The notes under the pieces: generated by a model
Database searches by the model: none
Told to the model about the DNA's origin: nothing
Seen by the model: the letters and a program-made list of their open reading frames with translations, nothing else
In this document: positions 8,921 to 18,101 of the stretch, piece after piece
Layout: each line of letters starts with the position of its first letter
Position numbering within the stretch: position 1 is the first letter of the stretch
Translations under genes and position numbers: made by a program
Assembly: GCA_023838465.1 (NCBI GenBank)
Contig: JAIVEQ010000018.1
Coordinates: forward strand, 1 to 64,000
From: Candidatus Thiodiazotropha sp.
GTDB taxonomy: Bacteria; Pseudomonadota; Gammaproteobacteria; Chromatiales; Chromatiaceae
Direction: 5' to 3'
DNA length: 64,000 bases

Positions 8921-9838
8921 ATGAAACTCGCGAGTATCCGAATTAAGTCAAACGGTAAACAGACTATTGCTGTTGTTGTGGATGGGGCCTATCTCGATCT
9001 ACACAAAGCAAGCAATGGTGATCTGCCGGGTTCGATGATTACATTTTTGGAACAGGGAGCAGTAGCCATGTCGGCTGCCCGGTCAATCGCCAAAGAGAGT
9101 GGATCGCTGCAATCGGCAGTCTACGATGCATCGGAAATCGAGCTGCTCGCGCCGGTACCGAAGCCAGGCAAGATCATGCATACCTCCTGTAATTTCTCCG
9201 ATCATCTGTCGGAGCTGACAACCTGGGACGAGCCGGAATGGCAATCTCATAATTGGGGTGATTTTCACTTCGAACATCCTACCGGTTTCTTGGAGGCACC
9301 TTCATCTGTGGTGCCTAGCAATGCAAAGGTGAAAATACCCCATTTCAGCAAGCAGCTCGACTACGAGATTGAGGTGGGCATCCTCATCGGCAAGGAGGCC
9401 TTTCGGGTAAAAAAGGAAGAGGCATTGGATTATGTTGCCGGCCTGACTATTTTCAACGATCTTTCTGCCCGGGATATTCAAGCCAGAGAACATTCCAACA
9501 AGGTCATCCTGTTGGGTAAGAGTTTCGATGGGTCCTGCCCACTCGGTCCACATCTGGTCACTATGGATGAAGTGGGTGAGTGTGATGATCTGGAGATGAT
9601 TCTTACACTCAATGGTGAACAACGACAAAGCTCCAGTACAGCAAATATGGTCTACAAGGTTGCAGACTTAGTGGCCTGGTGGTCGAACACAACACTGCAG
9701 CCCGGCGATCTCATCACAACAGGCAGTCCTCCGGGTGTCATTGCCGGAATGAAGAATCCTGTCTACCTGAAACCCGGAGACAGGATCGATTGTAATATCG
9801 AGAGACTCGGTACACTGACAACCTTCATTGATGGCTAG
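8921..9838 (+). CDS. Fumarylacetoacetate hydrolase (FAH) family enzyme
   Basis: A 305-residue FAH-superfamily protein. The family metal-binding and fold landmarks are visible: KQLDYEIEVGILIGKEA with the conserved D-x-E-x-E cluster, GLTIFNDLSARDIQ, GKSFDGSCPLGPHLV and LITTGSPPGV near the C-terminus. Family members hydrolyse or decarboxylate 2-oxo or acylpyruvate-type compounds, or hydrate 2-oxopent-4-enoate-type compounds, with Mg2+. They are common at the ring-cleavage end of aromatic and heterocycle catabolism. It starts at ATG 8921 and is followed after 41 bases by the M20 gene in the same direction. The exact reaction cannot be told. Confidence 0.9.
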   Translation: MKLASIRIKSNGKQTIAVVVDGAYLDLHKASNGDLPGSMITFLEQGAVAMSAARSIAKESGSLQSAVYDASEIELLAPVPKPGKIMHTSCNFSDHLSELTTWDEPEWQSHNWGDFHFEHPTGFLEAPSSVVPSNAKVKIPHFSKQLDYEIEVGILIGKEAFRVKKEEALDYVAGLTIFNDLSARDIQAREHSNKVILLGKSFDGSCPLGPHLVTMDEVGECDDLEMILTLNGEQRQSSSTANMVYKVADLVAWWSNTTLQPGDLITTGSPPGVIAGMKNPVYLKPGDRIDCNIERLGTLTTFIDG

Positions 9839-9879
9839 CGACCTACATTGTCCGCAACGAAAACCTAACATAATTGGAT

Positions 9880-11148
9880 ATGACTACAGTGAATGAAAAC
9901 TTAATTGCCAAAGCGGTCGATCAGATCGACCGGGACCGTCTGGTGCAACTGGTTATCGATTTGACCAATATCCCCAGCCCTACCGGTTACGAAGGTGACA
10001 TGGCGCGCGCGGTGCATGAGGTACTTGAGGGGTCGGGTTTCGATGCCACCCTGCAACCGATCGGCGACGAACGTTATAACGCAGTTGGACGTCTGCGTGG
10101 CGCAGGAGGCGGCAAGTCGATCATGTTCAATGGTCATCTGGATACCTCTTTCGGTCTGGAGCAGGCCCATCGTGGTATCGGTTATGAGTGCAAGGGCACC
10201 CTGATTGATGACGAATGGATCTATGGTATGGGTACCTTCAACATGAAGAGTGCCATGGCTACCTATGTCGTGGCGACAGAGTCTATCCGTAAGGCGGGTA
10301 TCCGGCTTGGTGGTGATGTGGTGATTGCGGGTGTTGCCGGCGAGATTGAAAAATCACCGGTGAATGAGTTCGAAGGACGCAAGTACCAGGGTTATGGTGT
10401 AGGTACCAAATTTGCTATTACACATGGTGCAGTCGCTGATTTTTGCATACTCGGCGAGCCCACTAACATGATGCTGATCCCAAGGCATTGCGGGACCACC
10501 TGGCTCAAGATTACCGTGCCCGGCCATTTGATCCATACGGCCTGGTCGGATGTTGACAAAAATGCCATTAATAAAAGCCGGGTGATACTCGATGCCATAC
10601 ACGAATGGATTCCGGACTATGTGGCCCGAAATCAACTCGGTGACTTCCGTCCCCGGGTCAATGTCTCCGCCATCGAGGGCGGTTGGCCCTGGCGTGGTGC
10701 GCGTACCCCTGATGGTTGTTCGATATATATGGATGTGCGAACCCTGCCCGATGCATTGCCGGTACAGGCTTATAACGAGGTGCGCGATCTGGTCAATGAG
10801 CAGGTCAAAGCCCATCCACAACTGGAAGGGACCAAGGTTGATGTATTTGTTTCAGCACCGGGTACTTCCATTCCGGATGATCATGAACTGGTTCAGACGG
10901 TTATTGAAGCCCATAGCAATCAACTGGGCGAGGCGCCAAAAATGGGTGTCGAAACCTGGTATAGCGATGCTGCACATATGAATCGCTATGGTATTCCAAC
11001 TGTCAATTATGGTTCTGCAGGTCGGATTAGAACGGGTGGCGGTGGTTTCTCCACCCATCAGGGTGAGCATGTTCATATTGGCGACATGCTGGACATTATC
11101 AAGGTTTATATCGAAATATTGCTGCGCAAGTGTGGTGTCGCCGACTGA
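9880..11148 (+). CDS. M20-family metallohydrolase (ArgE/DapE type)
   Basis: A 422-residue zinc-dependent amidohydrolase or peptidase. Visible are the first metal His in FNGHLDTSF, a GMGTFNMKSAMATYV segment in place of the usual GxG-D-M-K motif, EIEKSP around the general base, CILGEPTNM, and a late His in FSTHQGEHVHIGDM. M20 members deacylate, decarbamoylate or cleave amides such as N-carbamoyl or N-formyl amino acids. In GTFNMKSAM the usual metal-ligand Asp of GxxDMK is replaced by Asn, which is unusual. ATG at 9880 is preferred to the in-frame TTG at 9874. A hydrolytic step that releases nitrogen from a ring-cleaved substrate fits the context, as inference. Confidence 0.87.
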   Translation: MTTVNENLIAKAVDQIDRDRLVQLVIDLTNIPSPTGYEGDMARAVHEVLEGSGFDATLQPIGDERYNAVGRLRGAGGGKSIMFNGHLDTSFGLEQAHRGIGYECKGTLIDDEWIYGMGTFNMKSAMATYVVATESIRKAGIRLGGDVVIAGVAGEIEKSPVNEFEGRKYQGYGVGTKFAITHGAVADFCILGEPTNMMLIPRHCGTTWLKITVPGHLIHTAWSDVDKNAINKSRVILDAIHEWIPDYVARNQLGDFRPRVNVSAIEGGWPWRGARTPDGCSIYMDVRTLPDALPVQAYNEVRDLVNEQVKAHPQLEGTKVDVFVSAPGTSIPDDHELVQTVIEAHSNQLGEAPKMGVETWYSDAAHMNRYGIPTVNYGSAGRIRTGGGGFSTHQGEHVHIGDMLDIIKVYIEILLRKCGVAD

Positions 11149-11180
11149 TTGCACAGCAAGGCAAAGGGTGATGTAAAAAT

Positions 11181-13583
11181 ATGACGACCAATGCCACAGC
11201 TATCGTTACGAAAGCGCTTCAGGGAGCCGTGCTGGCTGATGAAGAGGCGTTGCTGCTTTCTGATTGCCAGGATCTGAGTCAACTGGTTCAAGCGGCAGCG
11301 GCGATACGGGATCGTGGGCATGGATCCCTGGTGACCTACTCACCCAAGGTTTTCATTCCACTGACTAAACTGTGTCGGGATATCTGCCACTACTGCACCT
11401 TTGCTGAACTGCCGAAGCATTCAAAATATGTTTACTTGCAGCCGGATGAAGTACTTGAGATTGCTGAACGGGGCATCCAGGCCGGTTGTCATGAAGCACT
11501 GTTTACGCTGGGTGACAAACCTGAATTGAGATACCGGTCGGCAGCCAGTGAGCTGAACTCCCTGGGCCATCACACAACCATCTCCTATCTTGCAGAGATG
11601 GCGCAAAGCGTATTCGAACAGACAGGCCTTTTACCTCATCTGAATGCCGGCGTCATGGATAAATCCGACCTGCAGCAGTTACGGGGAGTGTCTGTCTCCC
11701 AGGGATTAATGTTGGAAAGCAGCTCTCTTCGACTGCTTGAGCCGGGTGCTCCTCATTACGGATCACCGGATAAAGTGCCCGCCCGAAGATTGAAGACCAT
11801 CGAGATCGCAGGTGATCTGGGTATTCCCTTTACTTCCGGCATCCTGGTCGGTATCGGGGAGACTCGACGTGAGCGAATCGAGTCGTTGCTTGCGTTGAGA
11901 TCACTGGCTGAGTCCAAGGGACATCTGCAAGAGATCATCATTCAGAATTTTCGACGTAAACCGGATACCAAGATGGCCCATGCGCCTGAACCGGATCTGG
12001 GTGATTTACTTTGGACCATCGCGATAGCACGGCTCATTTTTGGCCCCAAGGCAAACATCCAGGCGCCGCCGAATCTATCGCCAGACTCTTTGGGTGAATT
12101 GTTGGCCGCCGGCATAAATGACTGGGGTGGTGTGTCTCCGGTTACCAGTGATCACGTCAACCCTGAAGCGCCTTGGCCCCAACGGCAGATGCTTGCACAG
12201 GTAACCGAAGCGCAGGGCAAGTTGCTGCAGCCAAGATTACCCCTCTATCCAGAATATGCGATGGGGATGAGTGAATGGGTCGATGTTAAATTTCACCAGG
12301 CCTTATCAAGGCGTATCGATGGATCCGGCTTTCCACGGACCGATGACTGGTTTGCGGGAGCCAATGAGCCTATTCCGAAACATGCCCTCAGGCCTGCTGG
12401 CGGATACCGCAGTTTATCAAGCAAGGTCTATCGCACTGCGATGCAGGCAGCCAATGGGAAACGGTTGGATGAAAGTGAGATAACCGCCCTGTTTGAAGCA
12501 CGTGGCAGGGATCAGGAAATAGTTTGTGCCATTGCGGATGAACTGCGTGAATCGACTGTGGGTAACAAGGTCAGCTACGTTGTTACCCGAAACATTAATT
12601 ATACCAACGTATGTGGTTTCCGTTGCGGTTTCTGCGCTTTTTCCAAGTGCCGTGCGAACAACGAACCTACCTATGATCTGTCGCTGACAGAAATACAGGC
12701 CCATGTGAATGATGCTTGGCAGCGAGGTGCTGTTGAAGTCTGCCTGCAAGGCGGTATTCATCCCCGGTATACAGGCGCAACCTATCTTCGGATATGCCAG
12801 GCGATCAAGGCCGTTCAACCCAATATTCATATTCATGCCTTTTCACCCCTCGAAGTCAGGCAGGGGGCAAGGACACTGGGTATTTCAGCCAAACATATGC
12901 TGACTGAACTCAAAGCTGCAGGTTTGGCGTCACTGCCAGGGACGGCAGCCGAGATTCTCGTTGACGAAGTACGAGATATCATCTGTCACGATAAGCTGAA
13001 TACCGAACAGTGGCTTGAGATAATGAAAGTCGCTCATTCGTTGGGACTGAACAGTACGGCAACGATCATGTTCGGTCATGTCGACCGGCCGGTACATTGG
13101 GCACGCCATCTGTTGCGGATCAGGGATCTACAGGCGGAAACTGGCGGGTTTACCGAATTCGTACCGCTACCTTTCGTGCATATGGGGGCGCCGATCTATC
13201 GTCGGGGCGAGTCCCGGCAAGGTCCCACCTTCCGTGAGGCGTTGTTGATGCATGCAATGGCAAGGTTGGTTCTATACCCTCATATCACGAACATTCAGAC
13301 ATCCTGGGCAAAGATGGGTCGAGAAGGGGCTTTGTCTTGCCTACAAGCGGGGGCTAACGATCTGGGTGGAACCCTGATGAGTGAGAGTATCAGCCGTGCT
13401 GCGGGTGCGAGTCATGGGCAAGAGCTGCCGCCTGAAGAGATGGAGCGGCTGATCGCTTCGATCAACCGGCCTGCACAACAACGCACTACCCTCTATGGGG
13501 TGGTGGATCCTGAACGTATCCGTGCATCAAGGATAGTACAGGTGCCTGAGCTTGTGACTATGGGCCAACCCTATGCCCTCTGA
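11181..13583 (+). CDS. fbiC: FO synthase, fused CofG-CofH (FbiC)
   Basis: This 800-residue protein joins two radical-SAM domains and makes FO (7,8-didemethyl-8-hydroxy-5-deazariboflavin), the redox-active core of coenzyme F420, from tyrosine and 5-amino-6-ribitylaminouracil. The N-terminal CofG-like half has CX3CX2C at Cys65, Cys69 and Cys72 (CRDICHYC). The C-terminal CofH-like half has a second CX3CX2C at Cys478, Cys482 and Cys485 (CGFRCGFC), with NYTNVC before it and PEEMERLI plus TTLYG near the end. Length and order match actinobacterial FbiC (about 850 residues). CofC, CofD and CofE genes are not in the window. It starts 32 bases after the M20 gene, so the F420 gene sits inside the catabolic operon. 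Fused FbiC in proteobacteria is thought to come from horizontal transfer. Confidence 0.95.
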   Translation: MTTNATAIVTKALQGAVLADEEALLLSDCQDLSQLVQAAAAIRDRGHGSLVTYSPKVFIPLTKLCRDICHYCTFAELPKHSKYVYLQPDEVLEIAERGIQAGCHEALFTLGDKPELRYRSAASELNSLGHHTTISYLAEMAQSVFEQTGLLPHLNAGVMDKSDLQQLRGVSVSQGLMLESSSLRLLEPGAPHYGSPDKVPARRLKTIEIAGDLGIPFTSGILVGIGETRRERIESLLALRSLAESKGHLQEIIIQNFRRKPDTKMAHAPEPDLGDLLWTIAIARLIFGPKANIQAPPNLSPDSLGELLAAGINDWGGVSPVTSDHVNPEAPWPQRQMLAQVTEAQGKLLQPRLPLYPEYAMGMSEWVDVKFHQALSRRIDGSGFPRTDDWFAGANEPIPKHALRPAGGYRSLSSKVYRTAMQAANGKRLDESEITALFEARGRDQEIVCAIADELRESTVGNKVSYVVTRNINYTNVCGFRCGFCAFSKCRANNEPTYDLSLTEIQAHVNDAWQRGAVEVCLQGGIHPRYTGATYLRICQAIKAVQPNIHIHAFSPLEVRQGARTLGISAKHMLTELKAAGLASLPGTAAEILVDEVRDIICHDKLNTEQWLEIMKVAHSLGLNSTATIMFGHVDRPVHWARHLLRIRDLQAETGGFTEFVPLPFVHMGAPIYRRGESRQGPTFREALLMHAMARLVLYPHITNIQTSWAKMGREGALSCLQAGANDLGGTLMSESISRAAGASHGQELPPEEMERLIASINRPAQQRTTLYGVVDPERIRASRIVQVPELVTMGQPYAL

Positions 13584-13632
13584 AACTGTCCTATGAAATG
13601 ACTGATGCCTAAACCAGTTGGGGATTGATAAT

Positions 13633-13871
13633 CCTAGATTCCGCAGTTGATCGCTAATATCTGACGTAAGGTAATGATATGCGAAATGAAATAGTGCATT
13701 TTTCTCTCACCCATCGGGTGCGCTCTGAAACGCTACAGGGCTTTGTGAAAAATCCCAACGCACCCTGCGGCGTTGTCGTTCTTGTTAAGGGAATGGCCAT
13801 TAACGGCGAACGACGCCTTGCCGGGCATGCCGGGATTTCCCACAAATCCATGTTCAACTACGGATTCTAGG
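13633..13871. mobile_element. MITE-like element, copy 1 (239 bp)
   Basis: This element is repeated at 40608-40846 with the same length and about 13 base differences (about 95% identical by eye). Its ends form imperfect inverted repeats: CCTAGATTCCGCAGTTGA on the left and, read inward from the right, CCTAGAATCCGTAGTTGAA. The flanks carry the direct repeat ATAAT on both sides, which looks like a target-site duplication. It contains an internal dyad (GTCGTTC against GAACGAC) and no transposase gene, so it is non-autonomous. It ends 3 bases before the ATG of the deacetylase gene and may affect that gene's expression. Confidence 0.85.
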
Positions 13872-13874
13872 ATA

Positions 13875-14750
13875 ATGACCAGACCCGAAGACCGCTTTGA
13901 ATTTGCCGCCATGCCACAGCGTTCAAAGTGGCGACTGCCCGAGGGCAAGAGGGTTGCGGTATATACCGTTGTCAATGTCGAGGAATGGGATATCGAAAAG
14001 CCTGTTGCCCGGGAGTATGTTACATCACCTGCCGGTGTGGTCACTGTACCCAATATCCCGAATTGGGCCTGGCATGAGTATGGTATGCGGGTGGGGATAT
14101 GGCGCCTCATGGAAGTACTGAAGAAACATAATTTAACGGCGAGTGCGGCGATTAACGCCCGAGTTTGCGAGGGTAGCGGAGCGCCGGTGGCAAGAGCCCT
14201 GTGTGATGCTGGATGGGCATTGATGGGGCACGGCTATGCGCAGGCACCCTTACACATGGCACCTGACCAACATGAAGTTATTGCAAAGTCTTTCGATGTG
14301 CTACACAATTTTAGCGGTAAGGCACCGAAAGGATGGCTGGGACCGGGGCTGCATGAAAAACTGGACAGCTTGGATATTCTTTCCGAGGTCGGCTTCAAGT
14401 TTGTGTGCGATTTTCCGATGGATGAGCAGCCGGTAGCGATGCGTACTTCATCTGAACCTATTGTTGCTATGCCCTATACCTTGGAGCTGAGTGACCTGCC
14501 GATGATGGTCGTGCATCAGCACGAATCCAGGGTTTGGCTTGATCGGGTAGTCGATCAATTCGACCGGCTCTATGCAGAGGGTGTCGATCAACCGAGAGTC
14601 ATGTCGATGAGTGTGCATCCATATATCATGGGCGTGCCCCACCGCATCAAGTATTTTGAGGCGGGATACGACTATATGACAAAGCACGATGACGTGTGGT
14701 TCACCACAGCAGAAGAGATCTATGACTGGTTCATCAGTCATCCACAATAA
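13875..14750 (+). CDS. Polysaccharide deacetylase-family protein, PuuE-like
   Basis: A 291-residue NodB-fold protein resembling the PuuE (metal-independent allantoinase) branch. Visible are YTVVNVEEWD near residue 30, PNWAWHEYGMRVGIWRLMEVL, ASAAINARVCE, the MGHGYAQ segment, GWLGPGLHEKLDSLDIL and a C-terminal SVHPYIMGVPHRIKYFE. PuuE-type enzymes open cyclic amides or remove N-acyl groups in purine and heterocycle catabolism. ATG at 13875 lies 3 bases after the MITE-like element, whose terminal CTAGGAT may act as a weak Shine-Dalgarno. The reading frame also stays open back through the element to 13773, so a longer product is possible. It probably belongs to the upstream operon, now split by the insertion. 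Confidence 0.83.
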   Translation: MTRPEDRFEFAAMPQRSKWRLPEGKRVAVYTVVNVEEWDIEKPVAREYVTSPAGVVTVPNIPNWAWHEYGMRVGIWRLMEVLKKHNLTASAAINARVCEGSGAPVARALCDAGWALMGHGYAQAPLHMAPDQHEVIAKSFDVLHNFSGKAPKGWLGPGLHEKLDSLDILSEVGFKFVCDFPMDEQPVAMRTSSEPIVAMPYTLELSDLPMMVVHQHESRVWLDRVVDQFDRLYAEGVDQPRVMSMSVHPYIMGVPHRIKYFEAGYDYMTKHDDVWFTTAEEIYDWFISHPQ

Positions 14751-14805
14751 GTTAGTCACTACATGTCAGCCAGAAATGCCCAGGAGTTGCTGATGAATTC
14801 TTTTT

Positions 14806-14833
14806 GTCATTCCGGCATAGACCGGAATCCATG
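14806..14833. repeat. Short palindromic REP-like sequence
   Basis: GTCATTCCGGCATAGACCGGAATCCATG-type sequence with arms ATTCCGG (14809-14815) and CCGGAAT (14822-14828). The pattern resembles the widespread CATTCCGG...CCGGAATCC extragenic palindromes of proteobacteria. Only one copy was noticed in the window. It lies in the 282-base gap between convergent genes, where nothing else was recognised. Confidence 0.55.
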
Positions 14834-15032
14834 TTCTTCCTGGAAAAATCTATTCAGCAAGCGGAATTCGCCGAGACCGCGCGGTTATTATGGTATTCCA
14901 TGGCGCCATGAAGCACTGTTTCGGGGTCTTTAATACCTCTCGACTGTGGGGAAAAGGACATTGATGCTACCGATACACGCAATCTGGCTGATCACATGAT
15001 GGGATGCAATTATCCTGGATGAGATCAGCGGC

Positions 15033-15971
15033 TCACTTGAGTCGCGACACGAGCTCCACGCGCCGGTTCAGCTGACGTCCGTCTGTGCCCGTGTTGGTGG
15101 CGACGGGGGAGAGGGGACCCACACCATCTGCCTGCAGCTGCTTCGCAGCCGCCGGCAGTTTGGCAATGACCGCCGTTACAACAGCCTCCGCGCGGGCCTT
15201 CGACAGCATCAGGTTGCTTGCGAACTTGCCTTGATCATCTGTATGGCCGACGACATAGAAAATGCGTTGTGGGTTTTCCTGCAGGTAGTTGACGATCGTT
15301 GCCAATACAACTTCGGATTCCGGGCGGATGCTCGCACTGCCTGTATCGAAACGAATACCATAAATCGCTACACGGCCCTCGCTTTCCATCTGGTTGCGTA
15401 ACGCGTCGAGATTCAGGATCACCGTGCCCTGTTCCATCGTCGCCGATTCAATCTGTTCGATTGCATAACCACCGTTGCGGCTGGTAAAGACCGCAATCAG
15501 CACATCGGTCCGGTCGATAGACTTGTGCGCGACGAGGTACTCCTGCGCCTGGGTAGAGATCTGTGCGACAGTGCCGATTCCGGTCCTGCCGCGTTTACCG
15601 GAGTAGGTCCGTTTAAGCATGTCGTTCTTGCCGGCGGCATTCAGGTCGCGTACTTTCAACTCACCCAGACGGGTATCGTCGATCAGGGTCAGAACCTCAA
15701 ATCCCGTTGCCTTGAATTCGTTCTCGAAACTCTTGATCACCTCGTAATTGCTTTTTTCATCCGGCTTCTTATACAGGCGACTGTGAATTCGGCCGTCGAC
15801 CGTGACCGGTTTGGCATCCGCAGCAGCGGAGGGCAGGTAACGGTACTTTACAAAGTCGGCCTTGTATTCGCCGATCGGTGTACTACCGGAAAATGGCGAG
15901 ACGAGATCGGCAGCCGATACCGGACCGCTAAGCGTGAACAGTGCTGAGATAATAATTACAATCTTTTTCAT
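15033..15971 (-). CDS. OmpA-family outer-membrane or periplasmic protein
   Basis: A 312-residue secreted protein with signal peptide MKKIVIIISALFTLSGPVSA. The first 190 residues resemble the DUF4892-type domain often found before OmpA domains (IGEYKADFVKYRYLPSA is seen). The C-terminal 110 residues are an OmpA/MotB peptidoglycan-binding domain with IRFDTGSASIRPES, VVGHTDDQGKFASNLMLSKARAEAVV and the closing NRRVELV. It probably anchors the outer membrane to peptidoglycan. ATG at 15971 has an AAGGAG Shine-Dalgarno. The small lipoprotein gene lies 5 bases upstream, so both form one operon. No link to the surrounding catabolic genes is visible. Confidence 0.88.
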   Translation of the reverse strand: MKKIVIIISALFTLSGPVSAADLVSPFSGSTPIGEYKADFVKYRYLPSAAADAKPVTVDGRIHSRLYKKPDEKSNYEVIKSFENEFKATGFEVLTLIDDTRLGELKVRDLNAAGKNDMLKRTYSGKRGRTGIGTVAQISTQAQEYLVAHKSIDRTDVLIAVFTSRNGGYAIEQIESATMEQGTVILNLDALRNQMESEGRVAIYGIRFDTGSASIRPESEVVLATIVNYLQENPQRIFYVVGHTDDQGKFASNLMLSKARAEAVVTAVIAKLPAAAKQLQADGVGPLSPVATNTGTDGRQLNRRVELVSRLK

Positions 15972-15976
15972 TGTTA

Positions 15977-16222
15977 TTACTCCTTAACCGTTTCACCTTT
16001 GCATGCCATCACCTGGGTCACATAGTTGGGTAATGTCTGCGCAAGATTTCCGCAGGCTTCGGCCTTTTCGCCCGACCTGATTGGCTCATTGACGCATTCA
16101 CAGACACTGTATTTCCTTTCGGCGGTAACAGAACCAGAAGCTGTGTCACTATCTTCGTCGCCGCCATTCGAACAGCCAAAAAGCAACAACACGGCAATCG
16201 ACATCACGGAATTATTTTTCAT
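15977..16222 (-). CDS. Small putative lipoprotein
   Basis: An 81-residue protein beginning MKNNSVMSIAVLLLFGCSNGGDED. The LLFGC run is a plausible lipobox, so Cys17 would be lipidated, and the following acidic residues would favour the outer membrane less clearly. Four further cysteines (CECVNEP, EACGNL, MACKG) could form two disulfides. The start at 16222 is chosen because it begins the signal peptide; an upstream in-frame ATG at 16264 would add 14 residues before it. It is 5 bases upstream of the OmpA-like gene. No family was recognised. Confidence 0.65.
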   Translation of the reverse strand: MKNNSVMSIAVLLLFGCSNGGDEDSDTASGSVTAERKYSVCECVNEPIRSGEKAEACGNLAQTLPNYVTQVMACKGETVKE

Positions 16223-16821
16223 AATCGATACCAATAATCGTAAGTGTACGGGTGGAATAGGCACGACTTGAAACGTACGGCCAGGGGCGTCGTGCAGCTC
16301 AATAAGTAGATGATAGCACCGATTAGTGTCGAGTAATCGGCAATAAATATCTTACCAATGATAGGTATTCGTAATATGAATCGGTCCTACCACAGGAATA
16401 ACCGCTTCTCTTATGTGTGAGAAAGGGATGAATCCCTATGCATCCTGAGTGGGGAATTGAGTTATCCAAAAAATAACACTGACTATGTTAGATGCAGAGA
16501 ATGTACCGATGAAAAAAACCTTTTTTGCACGGATAAGTGAGAGTACGCCACTATTCCGGGCAAGCCGTACCATCCTTAGCATTTGATCGGCTAGCTCAGA
16601 GTGCCCTTTTTAAGCATCGACTACGTATTGACCTGACTTCCGTCATCTATAGGTTGGCAAGGTTGTTGCGAAGCAGCCGTTGTCACTGAGAGTCAAACCC
16701 TGGGCATCGTTAGGCAAGATGCCTATAGAGGTCAAACTCTAGAATCTAGCTATCTCCCAAGCGTCCAGCCCGGCAGTGGCTGCTCGTATCCTTTCTCTTT
16801 TATTCCTCAGGGTAGCAAGTG
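16223..16821. other. Long intergenic region without recognised gene
   Basis: About 600 bases between the lipoprotein gene (leftward) and the DRE-TIM enzyme gene (rightward). The composition is AT-rich in the left half. A small dyad, GGCATC with GATGCC, is near 16703-16725, flanked by GTCAAAC repeats. No coding segment, RNA gene or -24/-12 promoter was recognised. Confidence 0.4.
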
Positions 16822-18018
16822 ATGAGCTTACAGATTCCCAATGACAAGATTTGGATTAGTGAACTGAATCAAGATCCGGCGGTCCGTGGTGGGTTTGATC
16901 GGGACCGAACAGTACGTTTTTACGACACAACCTTGCGAGATGGCGAGCAGGCCATTGGTGTGGTGTTTAATCCGGATGAAAAGTTTGAGATTGCCTGTAA
17001 ATTGTCAGAACTGGGCGTGGGACGTATCGAATCAGGTTTTCCCAAGGTCTCTGCGGAGGACACTGAAGCGGTTAAGCGTATTCTCGGAGCGGGTTTGGCC
17101 TCTGAAATATGGGGATTCGCGCGTTGTGTTATCAGTGATATCGATGCGCATATCGAGCTGGGCACCCAACAGGTTTTGGTCGAGATCTCCACCAGTGACC
17201 TCAAAATGCAGGCCTATGGTTTTGACCGTAAGAAGGTCTTGGAGCGTTTGACCAATGCTGTTCGGCATGCCAGAGATAACGGTATCCGGGTCAACTTTTT
17301 TGCCGTAGATGCAACACGGTCTGATATGGGATTTCTGAAAGATGTCTACTCCACGGCGATAGAGACCGGTGCGGAAGAGATCTCGGTGGTCGATACCATT
17401 GGTGCCTGTGCACCTGAGGCAGTAGAAGCGTTGATCGGTGATATTGCCACACATGTCGGACCCGACATTCCTATCCATTGGCATGGACACAACGACTTTG
17501 GTCTTGCCACCGCATCTGCCATTGCTGCGGTCAGGGGGGGTGCGACATGGATCCAAGGCACAGTGAATGGAATGGGTGAGCGGGCAGGGAATGCGGATAT
17601 TTGCGAAGTGGCCCTGGCATTGCAATGTCTGTATGACGTGCCGGTTGAACTCGATTTGACCAAAGCGCGAGAAGTGTCGCGGGTGGTTAAAAAGGCCGGA
17701 GGTTATCAGGTGGATGGCTGGAAACCTGTGGTGGGTGAAAACCTATACATCAGGGAGAGTGGTGCGGTAGCGAGTCAGTTCCATATTCCACAGGCGATTG
17801 AGCCCTATTCTGCCGATATCGTTGCCGCAGAGCGCAGCATCGTGCTCGGGAAAAAGAGTGGTTTGGCGAGTATCCAGTTAAAAGCGGAGGAGCTAAATTT
17901 ATCGATTCCCGAAGAGCGTTATCCAACCATTTTGGCAGCCATCAAGTCGCGAGCCACATCGGAGCAACGATTGGTCAGCGATGAAGAGTTTCGACAGATT
18001 GTCTCTCAGAGTCAATAA
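16822..18018 (+). CDS. DRE-TIM acyltransferase/lyase, isopropylmalate/homocitrate-synthase-like
   Basis: A 398-residue member of the DRE-TIM metallolyase superfamily, which condenses acetyl-CoA or a similar unit with a 2-oxoacid, or splits such products. The signature FYDTTLRDGEQAIGVVF holds the catalytic Arg and metal Asp. HWHGHNDFGLATAS supplies the HxH metal ligands, and NGMGERAGNA matches the synthase branch rather than HMG-CoA lyase. The length is near that of NifV homocitrate synthases (about 380). No nif or leu genes are nearby, so a catabolic or lyase role with the next CoA enzymes is more likely, as inference. ATG at 16822 is preferred over the overlapping GTG at 16819. The Shine-Dalgarno is GGGTAGCAAG-like and weak. 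Confidence 0.85.
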   Translation: MSLQIPNDKIWISELNQDPAVRGGFDRDRTVRFYDTTLRDGEQAIGVVFNPDEKFEIACKLSELGVGRIESGFPKVSAEDTEAVKRILGAGLASEIWGFARCVISDIDAHIELGTQQVLVEISTSDLKMQAYGFDRKKVLERLTNAVRHARDNGIRVNFFAVDATRSDMGFLKDVYSTAIETGAEEISVVDTIGACAPEAVEALIGDIATHVGPDIPIHWHGHNDFGLATASAIAAVRGGATWIQGTVNGMGERAGNADICEVALALQCLYDVPVELDLTKAREVSRVVKKAGGYQVDGWKPVVGENLYIRESGAVASQFHIPQAIEPYSADIVAAERSIVLGKKSGLASIQLKAEELNLSIPEERYPTILAAIKSRATSEQRLVSDEEFRQIVSQSQ

Positions 18019-18073
18019 GCTGTTAGCGGTCTTCATTTTGTAAAGGATTATTTAGCACACTAGTGATTTATCA

Positions 18074-18101
18074 GGTTAGCCTGGTTAGCCGCTGGGTTAG
18101 C
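18074..18101. repeat. Three short GGTTAGC direct repeats
   Basis: GGTTAGC occurs at 18074, 18083 and 18095 in the 209-base gap between the DRE-TIM and 3-hydroxyacyl-CoA dehydrogenase genes. Spacing is 9 and 12 bases. They could be binding sites or chance; nothing else was recognised in the gap. Confidence 0.35.

Noticed and set aside
13679-13870. 63-codon open frame within the MITE-like element, present in both copies
   Set aside because: The frame is shared because the element is shared; there are no transposase motifs, and terminal repeats explain the conservation better.
16819-18018. Assignment as NifV homocitrate synthase
   Set aside because: The signature fits the superfamily, but no nif genes are visible and the context is catabolic, so the specific name was not used.
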